This document shows, in pieces, positions 1-7,952 of a stretch of DNA of 55,905 bases. Below the pieces are notes generated by a model, which worked only from the letters and a program-made list of their open reading frames with translations, did not search any database and was not told the origin of the DNA. Every line of letters starts with the position of its first letter. Within the stretch, counting starts at the first letter, position 1. Origin of the DNA: Prochlorococcus sp. AG-355-N18. Its GTDB lineage: Bacteria; Cyanobacteriota; Cyanobacteriia; PCC-6307; Cyanobiaceae. The stretch covers positions 1 to 55,905 of the forward strand of contig QCEG01000009.1 in assembly GCA_003278535.1 (NCBI GenBank), read 5' to 3'. A program made the position numbers and the translations under genes.

Positions 1-302
1 TAGCCGCCATTATTACCACCACCATAGCCGCCTCTTACTCCTCTACGAGATCCACCAGAACCTCTAGGCTCGGCCTTATTAATTCTTAATGGTCTACCCA
101 TTAGTTCAGTGCCTTGCAAACCATCAATAGCTTTTGACTCAATCGCTTCATCTGCCATTTCAATAAATGCGAATCCTCTTTTCCTACCAGTATCTCTCTC
201 CAAAGGAAGAGAACAATTTAATACCTCACCAAAAGGGGAAAACAACTGTATAACATCTTCACGCTCTGCGCGGAACGGCAAATTGCCAACAAAAATACTC
301 AC
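1..302 (-). CDS. RRM RNA-binding protein, glycine-rich tail, 3' end outside window
   Basis: A single RNA-recognition-motif protein of the cyanobacterial Rbp type, thought to bind single-stranded RNA in the cytoplasm. The minus strand reads from a GTG at 302, with an in-frame TAA at 323-321 and no ATG between, so GTG is the only common start available. The first residues are SIFVGNLPF. RNP2 (IFVGNL) lies at residues 3-8 and RNP1 (KRGFAFIEM) at about 41-49. The RRM ends near residue 77 in RPLRINKAEP, and an Arg/Gly-rich tail follows (SRRGVRGGYGGGNN). The gene runs off the left edge, so tail length is unknown. In cyanobacteria such proteins are often cold-responsive, but nothing here shows that directly. 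The family call is secure; the RNA target is unknown. Confidence 0.9.
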   Translation of the reverse strand, partial: MSIFVGNLPFRAEREDVIQLFSPFGEVLNCSLPLERDTGRKRGFAFIEMADEAIESKAIDGLQGTELMGRPLRINKAEPRGSGGSRRGVRGGYGGGNNGG

Positions 303-412
303 TTTAAACTCAACAAAAATTTACCTTAGAAAAACTACACTGAGTAGTCTTATAACATTGCTTTACTATTCTACTTCAAAGCATACCCTTGTTGTAGAAA
401 AATAATTGAGAT

Positions 413-1792
413 TCAAAGTAACAATCTTTTTTTCCAATTATTTACCTCCTTTTCTACCTGAACAAAACCTGTACCACCTTCGCTATTTCTTGATTTAACG
501 ACATTAAAGGGTTTAAGGTCGACAAAAACATCCTCCTCAAATTCGGGATGAAATTTTTTAAATTCTTCAATTTTGAGATTTTTAAATAACATTTTTCTCT
601 CTAGGCAATATTTAACCATTTGACCAACAACTTGATAGGCGGTCCTAAAAGGAACATCTTTATCAACTAAGTAATCTGCCAAATCAGTAGCATTAGAAAA
701 ATCGTTTTCTACAGAATCAGATAGATTTTTAATATTAAATTCAATGCCCTCATTAATTAAGATAGTCATTGCTTTAATACAAGAAGATATAGTTTCTGCA
801 GTATCAAATATAGGCTCTTTATCCTCTTGAAAATCCTTATTGTAAGAAAGTGGTACCCCTTTGACCATTGTTAACAACGCCTGAAGGTGTCCATATACTC
901 TTCCTGTCTTACCTCTTATCAATTCTGGAACATCAGGATTTTTTTTCTGCGGCATTAAGCTACTTCCCGTAGCACATTTATCTGTTAATTTTGCAAAAGA
1001 AAATTCATCAGTTACCCATAAAATTATTTCCTCTGAAACTTTACTTAAATGAGACATTAATATAGCAGATGCAGAAACAAACTCTATACAAAAATCTCTA
1101 TCACTTACTGCATCAATACTATTTTTATAAATCTTTTTAAAACCCAATTCAGCAGCTGTAAAGTTTCTATCTATTTTTATTTTTGTTCCAGCTAATGCCG
1201 CAGCTCCTAACGGAGAAATATTTACTCTTGAGCGTACTTCTTTGTACCTTTCACGGTCTCTTTGGAGCATTTCTATGTAAGCCAATAAATGATGAGCCAA
1301 AGATAATGGTTGAGCTCTTTGCATATGGGTATAACCAGGAATTAAGGTATAAATATTGGATTTCGCAAGATTTAAAAAAGATTTTTGTAAATCGGTTATT
1401 AAATTTTCAATATTGTCAATCTCTTTTCTTAGCCACAATCTTATATCTGTACCAACTTGATCATTTCTACTTCTACCTGTATGTAATTTTTTTCCAGTTT
1501 CACCAATTAAACTTATCAGCTTTTCTTCTATGCAATAATGAATATCTTCAGATGGTGGACTAGGAGAAAATTTACCCTCCAAATACTCAACTTTTATTAG
1601 CTCTAAACCATTAATAATTTTTGAAGCTTCAGAAGAAGATAATACTTTTGTTTTACCAAGCATTTTCGCATGAGCAATCGAGCAATCTATATCTTCTAAA
1701 ATAAGCTTTCTATCAAAACCAATTGAGGCATTAAACTTTTCAATAAAAGGGTTAAGTGCATTATCAAATCTTTTACTCCAAACTTTTGCCAT
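413..1792 (-). CDS. argH: argininosuccinate lyase
   Basis: Splits argininosuccinate into arginine and fumarate, the last step of arginine synthesis, in the cytoplasm. At 459 aa it has the normal family length. Signature stretches are present: HTGRSRNDQ at 104-112, [10 protein letters not shown] around 153-162 (contains the conserved His), and the fumarase/ASL superfamily loop [11 protein letters not shown] at 276-286 carrying the catalytic serine. The start is the ATG at 1792 (MAKVWSKRF). It follows the SpoIIE-type phosphatase on the same strand with a 62-bp gap. Its pathway partner argG lies at 28128-29342 in this window but is not linked to it. Confidence 0.97.
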   Translation of the reverse strand: MAKVWSKRFDNALNPFIEKFNASIGFDRKLILEDIDCSIAHAKMLGKTKVLSSSEASKIINGLELIKVEYLEGKFSPSPPSEDIHYCIEEKLISLIGETGKKLHTGRSRNDQVGTDIRLWLRKEIDNIENLITDLQKSFLNLAKSNIYTLIPGYTHMQRAQPLSLAHHLLAYIEMLQRDRERYKEVRSRVNISPLGAAALAGTKIKIDRNFTAAELGFKKIYKNSIDAVSDRDFCIEFVSASAILMSHLSKVSEEIILWVTDEFSFAKLTDKCATGSSLMPQKKNPDVPELIRGKTGRVYGHLQALLTMVKGVPLSYNKDFQEDKEPIFDTAETISSCIKAMTILINEGIEFNIKNLSDSVENDFSNATDLADYLVDKDVPFRTAYQVVGQMVKYCLERKMLFKNLKIEEFKKFHPEFEEDVFVDLKPFNVVKSRNSEGGTGFVQVEKEVNNWKKRLLL

Positions 1793-1854
1793 ATCAATTA
1801 GTAACTTTAAGTATCTCTAATAAAGCATTTTTTTATATAAGTGACAAAAAATAT

Positions 1855-3198
1855 CTATTGCAATTGAAAAACAACCATCGAGGCATCATCTTCAAGATGC
1901 CTATTTTGTCCCGTAAAATCATCTAACTTTTTAAATAATTTATTTAAAATTTCTTGAGATGTATAAGATTGCTTGCATAATTTTGTAAAGGTTTTAATTA
2001 ATCTTTCCTCATCAAATCTTTGTCCTAAAGAATTAGAAGTATCAATTACTCCATCTGTATAATAAAGTACTAAATCATTTTGATTAAGCTTGATTTCACC
2101 ACAATGATATTCAGCATCTTTTTGTAGTCCAAGTACGAATCCTTTTGCATCTAATTTAAAAACTTTCTGATCTATACTTTTCCAAAGCAGAGGAGGATTA
2201 TGTGCTGCATTAGCGAATCTCAATTTTCTAGTTCTTGGATCATAATCTGAGTAAAATAATGTCACAAATCTATGCGATTGGTCTAAATCATTTATTGCTA
2301 GTTGATTCAAATCATGCAAAATTCTATCTGGAGGCAGACCTGTTAGAACCTCGGCACGTAGCATTCCTCTTAACATAGTCATCAAAAGACCAGCTGGAAT
2401 CCCTTTACCCATAACATCACCAATTACAAAGGCCCATCTTGATTTTTCTTTCCTTTTTTCAGAAATATTTGTCTTTAAGCACATAAAATCATAGTAATCT
2501 CCACCGAGCTGAAGAGCTGGCCTACAATGTGCCGCAAGGTCTATACCATGGATAATTGGACAATAATCAGGGAGTAATTGAGATTGAATTTCAGCACCAG
2601 TGGAAATTTCTCTATCTACATTTTCATGCTTTTTCTTTGTTTTTATCAAGTAGTAATTTTCTAATCCAACAGCTAGACAATTTTCGATAAAATTAAAATT
2701 ACTATCCGTAGTAATCGACTGTCTAGAAATATCTTTACTAAAAATATAAATAAATCCCCTACATTTTCCTCTAGATATTATTTTTTTTGTTTCAATTTTA
2801 TATTCTTTAAATTTATTTTTTAAAGCATTTTCAAAAATTAGAATCTCTTTTATTTTAAAATTTTTTGAAAATTGAAATTGATTCAAAAATCTATTAATTT
2901 CTTCTTGAATTGATAGATATTCATAATTAACAGATATTTTTATATTTTCATTCCATATCTCCCCCTCATAATCTAAAGGAATAATTAAAATTATATTCTC
3001 AGAAAAAATATGTTTAAAAATCAAGCATACATAATCCAGAAATTTATTTATATTGGAAAATGATTTTAAATAATATGCTAAAGAAGATGCAATTTCAGCA
3101 AATTTATATTTATTTTTTAGAGTTACTTGAGGATCATTTTCTAAAAATTTTTGAATAAATTTATTCGAAAATATCTTTTCTTTTTGATTATTAGTCAA
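1855..3198 (-). CDS. SpoIIE/RsbU-type PP2C serine phosphatase with N-terminal sensor-like region
   Basis: Predicted soluble metal-dependent Ser/Thr phosphatase. Family members dephosphorylate anti-anti-sigma (STAS) proteins. The first ~190 residues look like a divergent GAF-type sensor fold and contain no obvious membrane segment. The C-terminal half has the SpoIIE phosphatase motifs in order: GGDYYDF at 232-238 (metal-binding Asp), GDVMGKG at 260-266 (metal-binding Asp), NAAHNPP at 330-336, YTDGVID at 380-386 and EDDASMV at 436-442. All metal-binding acidic positions I can place are intact, so it should be active. It sits between ftsY and argH with no STAS or anti-sigma kinase gene anywhere in the window. 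The assignment to GAF rather than another sensor fold is inference. Confidence 0.88.
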   Translation of the reverse strand: MTNNQKEKIFSNKFIQKFLENDPQVTLKNKYKFAEIASSLAYYLKSFSNINKFLDYVCLIFKHIFSENIILIIPLDYEGEIWNENIKISVNYEYLSIQEEINRFLNQFQFSKNFKIKEILIFENALKNKFKEYKIETKKIISRGKCRGFIYIFSKDISRQSITTDSNFNFIENCLAVGLENYYLIKTKKKHENVDREISTGAEIQSQLLPDYCPIIHGIDLAAHCRPALQLGGDYYDFMCLKTNISEKRKEKSRWAFVIGDVMGKGIPAGLLMTMLRGMLRAEVLTGLPPDRILHDLNQLAINDLDQSHRFVTLFYSDYDPRTRKLRFANAAHNPPLLWKSIDQKVFKLDAKGFVLGLQKDAEYHCGEIKLNQNDLVLYYTDGVIDTSNSLGQRFDEERLIKTFTKLCKQSYTSQEILNKLFKKLDDFTGQNRHLEDDASMVVFQLQ

Positions 3199-3262
3199 AG
3201 CAAATCTAATAGATAAATATGTTTTAACATTAAAATTAAGTTTTTAAAAACTAATTAAATAT

Positions 3263-4492
3263 TTATTTATCTGCAAGCATAGCTTCTACAAATTCATAAC
3301 TATTAAATGGTCTCAAATCTTTTATACCTTCTCCAGCCCCAATAAATCTTATAGGCAAATTTACCTCTTCAGATACAGCTAAAGAGACTCCTCCTCTAGA
3401 CGTGCCATCTAATTTAGTAATAATTGCTCCACTTAAATCTGCTGATTTAGCAAAACTTTTTGCTTGCTTTAAGCCATTTTGTCCCTGACTTGCATCTAAA
3501 ACTAATAATGATTCAACAATTGCATCTGGGACCTTTTTATCAATAATTTTTTTTATTTTTGCTAATTCATCCATCAAATTATTTTTTGTTTGCAATCTAC
3601 CCGCTGTATCAACAAGTAATAAATCAACATTTCTTTTTTTTGCAGAATTAATTGCATCAAAAACTACAGCAGCTGGATCAGCATTTTTTGATTGATTAGA
3701 TATAACGTCAACATTACTTCTGTCTCCCCACACTTTGAGTTGTTCTACTGCAGCCGCTCTAAAAGTATCAGCAGCAGCTATCAAAGTTTTATAATTACTT
3801 TTTGATGACAAATATGCTAATTTTCCTAATGTAGTTGTTTTACCAACACCATTAACCCCTACTAATAACCAGACATTTAACTTACCCTTTTGTGGAACTA
3901 AAAGATCAGAGCCCGAATTTTTTATTGGTTTATCGATAATTAATTTTAATTCCTTCTTCAAAAATTTTATTCCTGCTTCTCCACCCACGACTTCTTCATT
4001 TAATTTTGTTCTAAGAGAATTTATAACTTTATCAGTTGAATCAATCCCTACATCAGCTCTTATTAATAGAGTCTCTAAATCGTCAAGAGATTCAGGAGTA
4101 AGAGGATCATCCCCCAATTTATCCAATAATTCAGTGACAAATCCTTTTCGGGTTTCTTCTAATCCTCTCCGTAATTTAGTTAACCAATCAATTTCATCAA
4201 TCGATATTTGATTTATTTTTTTTCCTTGAGCAGCTAATACCATTGCAGACCAAGTAAAATTATCATCAAATTCTCCTAATTGAGGTTCAGCAATAGTTTT
4301 AGACGGACTAGCAATATTTTCTTTATTAGGAACTTCAATCAATTCTTGCTTTTGCTCTTCTTGCTTCTCTAACTCTTGCTTTTGCTCTTCTTGCTTCTCT
4401 AACTCTTTCTTTTGCTCTTCTTGTCGTTTTTTTAAAAGTGCATAAGCTTGTGAAGCCCATTCACGAGAATTATCAGAATCAGTATTAGTCAT
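3263..4492 (-). CDS. ftsY: signal recognition particle receptor FtsY
   Basis: SRP receptor GTPase that docks ribosome-SRP complexes at the membrane for co-translational insertion. The NG domain is complete: P-loop GVNGVGKT at 212-219, DTFRAAAVEQ at 242-251, DTAGRLQ at 295-301, TKLDG at 359-363 and GAGE at 386-389. Length is 409 aa. The N-terminal A region is short (about 90 residues) and is dominated by a Gln/Glu/Lys repeat at residues 23-52, predicted to form charged helix or coiled coil. It is encoded by a 30-bp tandem DNA repeat, listed separately. The gene lies 66 bp downstream of nusB on the same strand. Confidence 0.97.
   Translation of the reverse strand: MTNTDSDNSREWASQAYALLKKRQEEQKKELEKQEEQKQELEKQEEQKQELIEVPNKENIASPSKTIAEPQLGEFDDNFTWSAMVLAAQGKKINQISIDEIDWLTKLRRGLEETRKGFVTELLDKLGDDPLTPESLDDLETLLIRADVGIDSTDKVINSLRTKLNEEVVGGEAGIKFLKKELKLIIDKPIKNSGSDLLVPQKGKLNVWLLVGVNGVGKTTTLGKLAYLSSKSNYKTLIAAADTFRAAAVEQLKVWGDRSNVDVISNQSKNADPAAVVFDAINSAKKRNVDLLLVDTAGRLQTKNNLMDELAKIKKIIDKKVPDAIVESLLVLDASQGQNGLKQAKSFAKSADLSGAIITKLDGTSRGGVSLAVSEEVNLPIRFIGAGEGIKDLRPFNSYEFVEAMLADK
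4344..4423. repeat. 30-bp in-frame tandem repeat inside ftsY
   Basis: Two identical 30-bp units (4344-4373 and 4374-4403) are followed by a partial third copy to about 4423. Each unit encodes ten residues of the type KQEEQKQELE in FtsY, so copy changes keep the reading frame. It is a coding minisatellite, not a CRISPR: there are no unique spacers. Confidence 0.9.
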
Positions 4493-4558
4493 TATTATTT
4501 ATGGTTCGTAGTTAAAATTTTCTAAATACTATTTATTTATATCAAATAATTATGACAA

Positions 4559-5176
4559 TTAAATTGTTTGTAATCTCCTTAAAACTCCATTAATAAATTT
4601 TCTTCCTTGTAAATCACTATATTTATTAGCTAAATTAACAGCCTCATCACAAGCAACAGCTACAGGTGTGTTCAAAAAATTAATATCCACGTAAGCCAGA
4701 CGCAGAATATCCCTATCAATTCTTGGTAATCTTTTTAATCTCCAGCCATCCATTACTTGATCAATATCAGAGTCAATACTTTTAAGATTATTTATTATAT
4801 TAAAAATCCTTTGATTTACATCCTCTCTAATATCTATTTGACCGCTAGAGACAATTAATTTTGGAAAGTCTAGAGTAACAGAGAGCGTATTCATTACGGA
4901 TTCAATTTTTATCAGAGATTTTTTTAACTCATCTCGAACGTTTGAATAAGAAGAGGCAACACCTTCTTGCAATTCACTATCTAATATTTTTTGTGAAGCA
5001 TTTTCTAACTCCGACTCGCAATTATCTAATTCTTCTCTGCAATGGTTTATTAAAGAATCCAAAGCAGATTCAAAAACTTCTTCTATCTGAAAATTATTTA
5101 ATTTAGAGTCACCTTTATCTTTTATAAGGCCAAGAGAAATTAAAGATAATTCTCTAGAAAGAGATCTATTATGCAT
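4559..5176 (-). CDS. nusB: transcription antitermination protein NusB
   Basis: NusB pairs with NusE (ribosomal protein S10) on boxA RNA and supports rRNA antitermination. The N-terminus has the family's RNA-contact helix (RSLSRELSLISLG at about 4-16). The C-terminus has the typical core: LPRIDRDILRLAY at about 150-162 and the stretch around 179-199 ending in GRKFINGVL. At 205 aa it is well above the ~140 aa of E. coli NusB. The extra length is an acidic helical insertion at roughly residues 22-105, which I associate with cyanobacterial NusB. It starts 3 bp after the DUF502 stop codon and precedes ftsY, so the three probably form one transcript. Confidence 0.93.
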   Translation of the reverse strand: MHNRSLSRELSLISLGLIKDKGDSKLNNFQIEEVFESALDSLINHCREELDNCESELENASQKILDSELQEGVASSYSNVRDELKKSLIKIESVMNTLSVTLDFPKLIVSSGQIDIREDVNQRIFNIINNLKSIDSDIDQVMDGWRLKRLPRIDRDILRLAYVDINFLNTPVAVACDEAVNLANKYSDLQGRKFINGVLRRLQTI

Positions 5177-5179
5177 TAA

Positions 5180-5914
5180 TTAAGAAGAAGTATTAGTGGA
5201 AGCTCGTAATTGAGAAAACAATTTTGAAAATGTTGGATTTGTGGTGTTATTTTTCTCATCTGGATTAACTATCCCAGCTGAAATTATTGTTCTAAAAGCA
5301 TCTTCAACGGAAATATTCAGATCCTTAACAGAAGACTCAGGCACGAGAGTATACCAACCAGTCGTTGGGTTTGGTGCCGTAGGGATAAAAACGCTAAGTA
5401 ACTTTTCTTCCAATTCTGGCTGTAGAGAAGGTCCTACATTTCCAGTTACAAATCCAACACTATATAGTCCTTCACGAGGATATTCAACTAAAACAACTCG
5501 TCTGAATCTATTAGATTTATTACTTAAAAACGTTTCTAGCAATTGTTTAAGAGTTTTATAAACCGCTCCAGCTACTGGGATTTTTGATAAAGTACCCTCT
5601 CCAAATTCTAATAACCATCTCCCTACAAAATTTCTCGCCATCAAGCCTATAAGCAAAATAGCTAATAAAGGAACAGTTAAACCTAATGTAAGATTAATTA
5701 AATCTTGTAATAAAGGATTTAAATTAATAAAAGGATTTAGTTGCTTTGGGACTGAAGTAACTAACGTTAAAACAAATTTACTAACTAATGATGATAGCCA
5801 GATTGTTGTTGCCAAGGGTATTACAACTAACAACCCTGCAATAAGATCATTTTTGAGATCTTGTTGCAGCCTAGATCCTAAATTCGAATCTTGATTTTGA
5901 TTAGATTCAACCAA
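5180..5914 (-). CDS. DUF502 family integral membrane protein
   Basis: Conserved membrane protein of unknown function. Two strong hydrophobic segments are visible, at about residues 23-53 and 68-93. They are followed by a soluble region with the DUF502 hallmarks KIPVAGAVYKTLKQL around 111-125 and PNPTTGW at 181-187. The acidic, Asn/Ser-rich ends look disordered. At 244 aa it fits the family. It is the first gene of a DUF502-nusB-ftsY run on the minus strand and is divergent from queG across 144 bp. Family members occur across bacteria and in plants, but no biochemical role is firmly established. Confidence 0.9.
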   Translation of the reverse strand: MVESNQNQDSNLGSRLQQDLKNDLIAGLLVVIPLATTIWLSSLVSKFVLTLVTSVPKQLNPFINLNPLLQDLINLTLGLTVPLLAILLIGLMARNFVGRWLLEFGEGTLSKIPVAGAVYKTLKQLLETFLSNKSNRFRRVVLVEYPREGLYSVGFVTGNVGPSLQPELEEKLLSVFIPTAPNPTTGWYTLVPESSVKDLNISVEDAFRTIISAGIVNPDEKNNTTNPTFSKLFSQLRASTNTSS

Positions 5915-6058
5915 AATAACGTCTTAACTATATTAACTTTACTAATAATTTAACTGTTTTTACTTAGTTAGGATATATTTTTCTTAAATATATCAATTTT
6001 ATTTATTAGTTTATTCTCTAAATATAACTTTTAAAAGAAATGCTATAAAGAAAAAGAA

Positions 6059-7015
6059 ATGATTGATTCAATACAAGACAAAAAAGAAATAAGTAAAAAA
6101 TTAAAAGAAAGGGCTATTTTTGAAGGTTTTACAGTTGCAGGAATAGCTTCAATACCGGGTAGTTCGCGCGTAAAATTAAGAACTAATGCATTAGAAAGAT
6201 GGTTATCAAATAACTATCATGCTGAAATGAAATGGATGGAAGCAGAAAGAAGACAAAATATAGACTCACTTTTTGAAAATGCAAAAAGTGTTTTAAGCGT
6301 TGGATTTACTTACATAAATTCACAAAACAACAACAACAATTTCCTAAAGGTAGCTAAATTTAGCCAAGGTGAGGATTATCATAAAGTGATTCACAAAAAA
6401 TTAAAGAATATTGGTAAGTGGATCAATCTAGAAATACCTGATTGCAAATGGAAAATATGTGTTGATACCTCTCCGCTTCTTGAAAAAGCATGGGCAGAGG
6501 AGGCAGGGATTGGCTGGATAGGTAAAAATAGTAATTTAATCAGCAAAAAAAACGGTTCTTGGTTCACTTTGGGATTTATGATTCTCACAAAAGATTTAAT
6601 GCCAGATAAGCCTCATCAATCACTTTGTGGAAAATGTGATATTTGTATTGAACATTGTCCCACAAAGGCAATCGTAGAACCATTTGTAATACAGTCAGAT
6701 CTATGCATTGCATATCACACAATAGAAAGCAGAGATAAAAGTATTCCTAAGAAAATAGAAAAAAATTTAGGTGGATGGGTTGCAGGATGTGATATTTGTC
6801 AAGATGTTTGTCCGTGGAATAAATCAGTGCCGTACAACAATAATTATGAAACTACACCAAAAGAATGGATTAAAAATCTTAATATTGAGTCCCTGAAATG
6901 GGACGATAAAACGTGGCAAGAAAATCTTAAAGGAACTACTTTAAAAAGAATTAAACCATGGATGTGGAAAAGAAACATAAAAGCAAATATGAAGAATAAA
7001 AAAATTAAAATATGA
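6059..7015 (+). CDS. queG: epoxyqueuosine reductase
   Basis: Cobalamin and iron-sulfur enzyme that reduces epoxyqueuosine to queuosine in GUN-anticodon tRNAs, the last step of Q synthesis. The catalytic-side motif DTSPLLEKAWAEEAG lies at 136-150 with the conserved Asp136. Two 4Fe-4S clusters are indicated by C190, C193, C196 and C200 (CGKCDICIEHCP) and by C216, C244, C247 and C251 (CDICQDVCPWN). Length is 318 aa. The stop codon overlaps the start of the TPR gene by 4 bp (ATGA), suggesting translational coupling. The queC and queE genes of the same pathway lie at 48077-49435. Confidence 0.96.
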   Translation: MIDSIQDKKEISKKLKERAIFEGFTVAGIASIPGSSRVKLRTNALERWLSNNYHAEMKWMEAERRQNIDSLFENAKSVLSVGFTYINSQNNNNNFLKVAKFSQGEDYHKVIHKKLKNIGKWINLEIPDCKWKICVDTSPLLEKAWAEEAGIGWIGKNSNLISKKNGSWFTLGFMILTKDLMPDKPHQSLCGKCDICIEHCPTKAIVEPFVIQSDLCIAYHTIESRDKSIPKKIEKNLGGWVAGCDICQDVCPWNKSVPYNNNYETTPKEWIKNLNIESLKWDDKTWQENLKGTTLKRIKPWMWKRNIKANMKNKKIKI

Positions 7016-7875
7016 ACAAGTTTCTAAAAAACACAATCTGGATCTCCTTGATCTGCTTTAATTTTTTTCAAATTGAACTAGTTCGAGCAATAGTTCCCTA
7101 TTATTATTTCCCAACAAAAAAAAATTTACAAAAGCAAAGTTTATACATTGGAAAAAATGCATATCAACTACTTTATTTTGGTCAATATGAAGACAGTCTT
7201 AACTTATCCAAATTAGCAGTAAAAATAAATGCAAAAGATGAAAAACTATGGTTGATTTTGGCTGAAGCACAAATAGCTAACAAAGAATATAAAAACGCAT
7301 TAAGTTCTCTAAATAAAGCAGAACTGATCAATTCAAATATTAGCGAAATATATTTTGCTAAAAGTAATGTTTACTTAAAAATTTCCCAACAGACAAATGC
7401 AAAGAATGCTTTAGAAAAAGGAATAAAGATTGAGCCAAATAACCACAAAGCTATTTTTCAATTAGGAAATATTTTATTAATGGAAAAAAATTATTTGGGA
7501 GCTATCAAATTGTTTGATAAATCTATAAAAATCAAGCCTGATTTCTGGCAAGCAATAAACAATCAAGGTTTAGCTTATTTCGAAAAAAACAAAGTGAATC
7601 TCGCAATCAAACTTTTTGAAAGTGCAATCTCAATCGAAGAGAATGCTGAACCATTACTAGGCCTAGCCTCATGTATAAATATCCAAGATAATAAATTAGC
7701 AATTCAGCTAGCAAAAAAAGCTTTGGATAAAGATCCCAATTATGTTAACTATGATTATAGAAAAGAACAGTTATGGGGAGAAAAATTACAAGCCTCTACA
7801 GAAATTCTTTTACAAAGTGAACAACTAAAAAAAGATGTAATACTGGCAAAATCCAAAATAATTGAATCATCTTAA
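7012..7875 (+). CDS. TPR-repeat protein, probably exported
   Basis: Unknown function; a protein-protein interaction scaffold by architecture. Residues 1-26 form a signal-peptide-like segment (MNKFLK followed by a hydrophobic stretch, ending near VRA), so it is probably in the periplasm, lumen or membrane-anchored. Residues ~43-245 hold about five or six degenerate tetratricopeptide repeats, clearest around 110-142 (EIYFAKSNVYLKI..A..ALEKGIKIEP) and 145-176. The last ~35 residues are a charged helix. The gene overlaps queG by 4 bp and precedes the GyrA-like gene by 77 bp. The partner is not evident. Confidence 0.85.
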   Translation: MNKFLKNTIWISLICFNFFQIELVRAIVPYYYFPTKKNLQKQSLYIGKNAYQLLYFGQYEDSLNLSKLAVKINAKDEKLWLILAEAQIANKEYKNALSSLNKAELINSNISEIYFAKSNVYLKISQQTNAKNALEKGIKIEPNNHKAIFQLGNILLMEKNYLGAIKLFDKSIKIKPDFWQAINNQGLAYFEKNKVNLAIKLFESAISIEENAEPLLGLASCINIQDNKLAIQLAKKALDKDPNYVNYDYRKEQLWGEKLQASTEILLQSEQLKKDVILAKSKIIESS

Positions 7876-7952
7876 TGTTCAATACTGGTAAATATTGTTT
7901 TACCTATTAGTCTTAATTTAGTTAATTAATAATTATTTAAGTATGCGCTCTA

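Noticed and set aside
109..405. 98-aa plus-strand ORF
   Set aside because: It is antisense to the RRM gene, whose RNP1 and RNP2 motifs are clear on the minus strand.
1183..1563. 126-aa plus-strand ORF inside argH
   Set aside because: Antisense to conserved ArgH motifs; no recognisable family.
4344..4423. CRISPR-like repeat
   Set aside because: Units are directly tandem with no spacers and stay in frame within ftsY.
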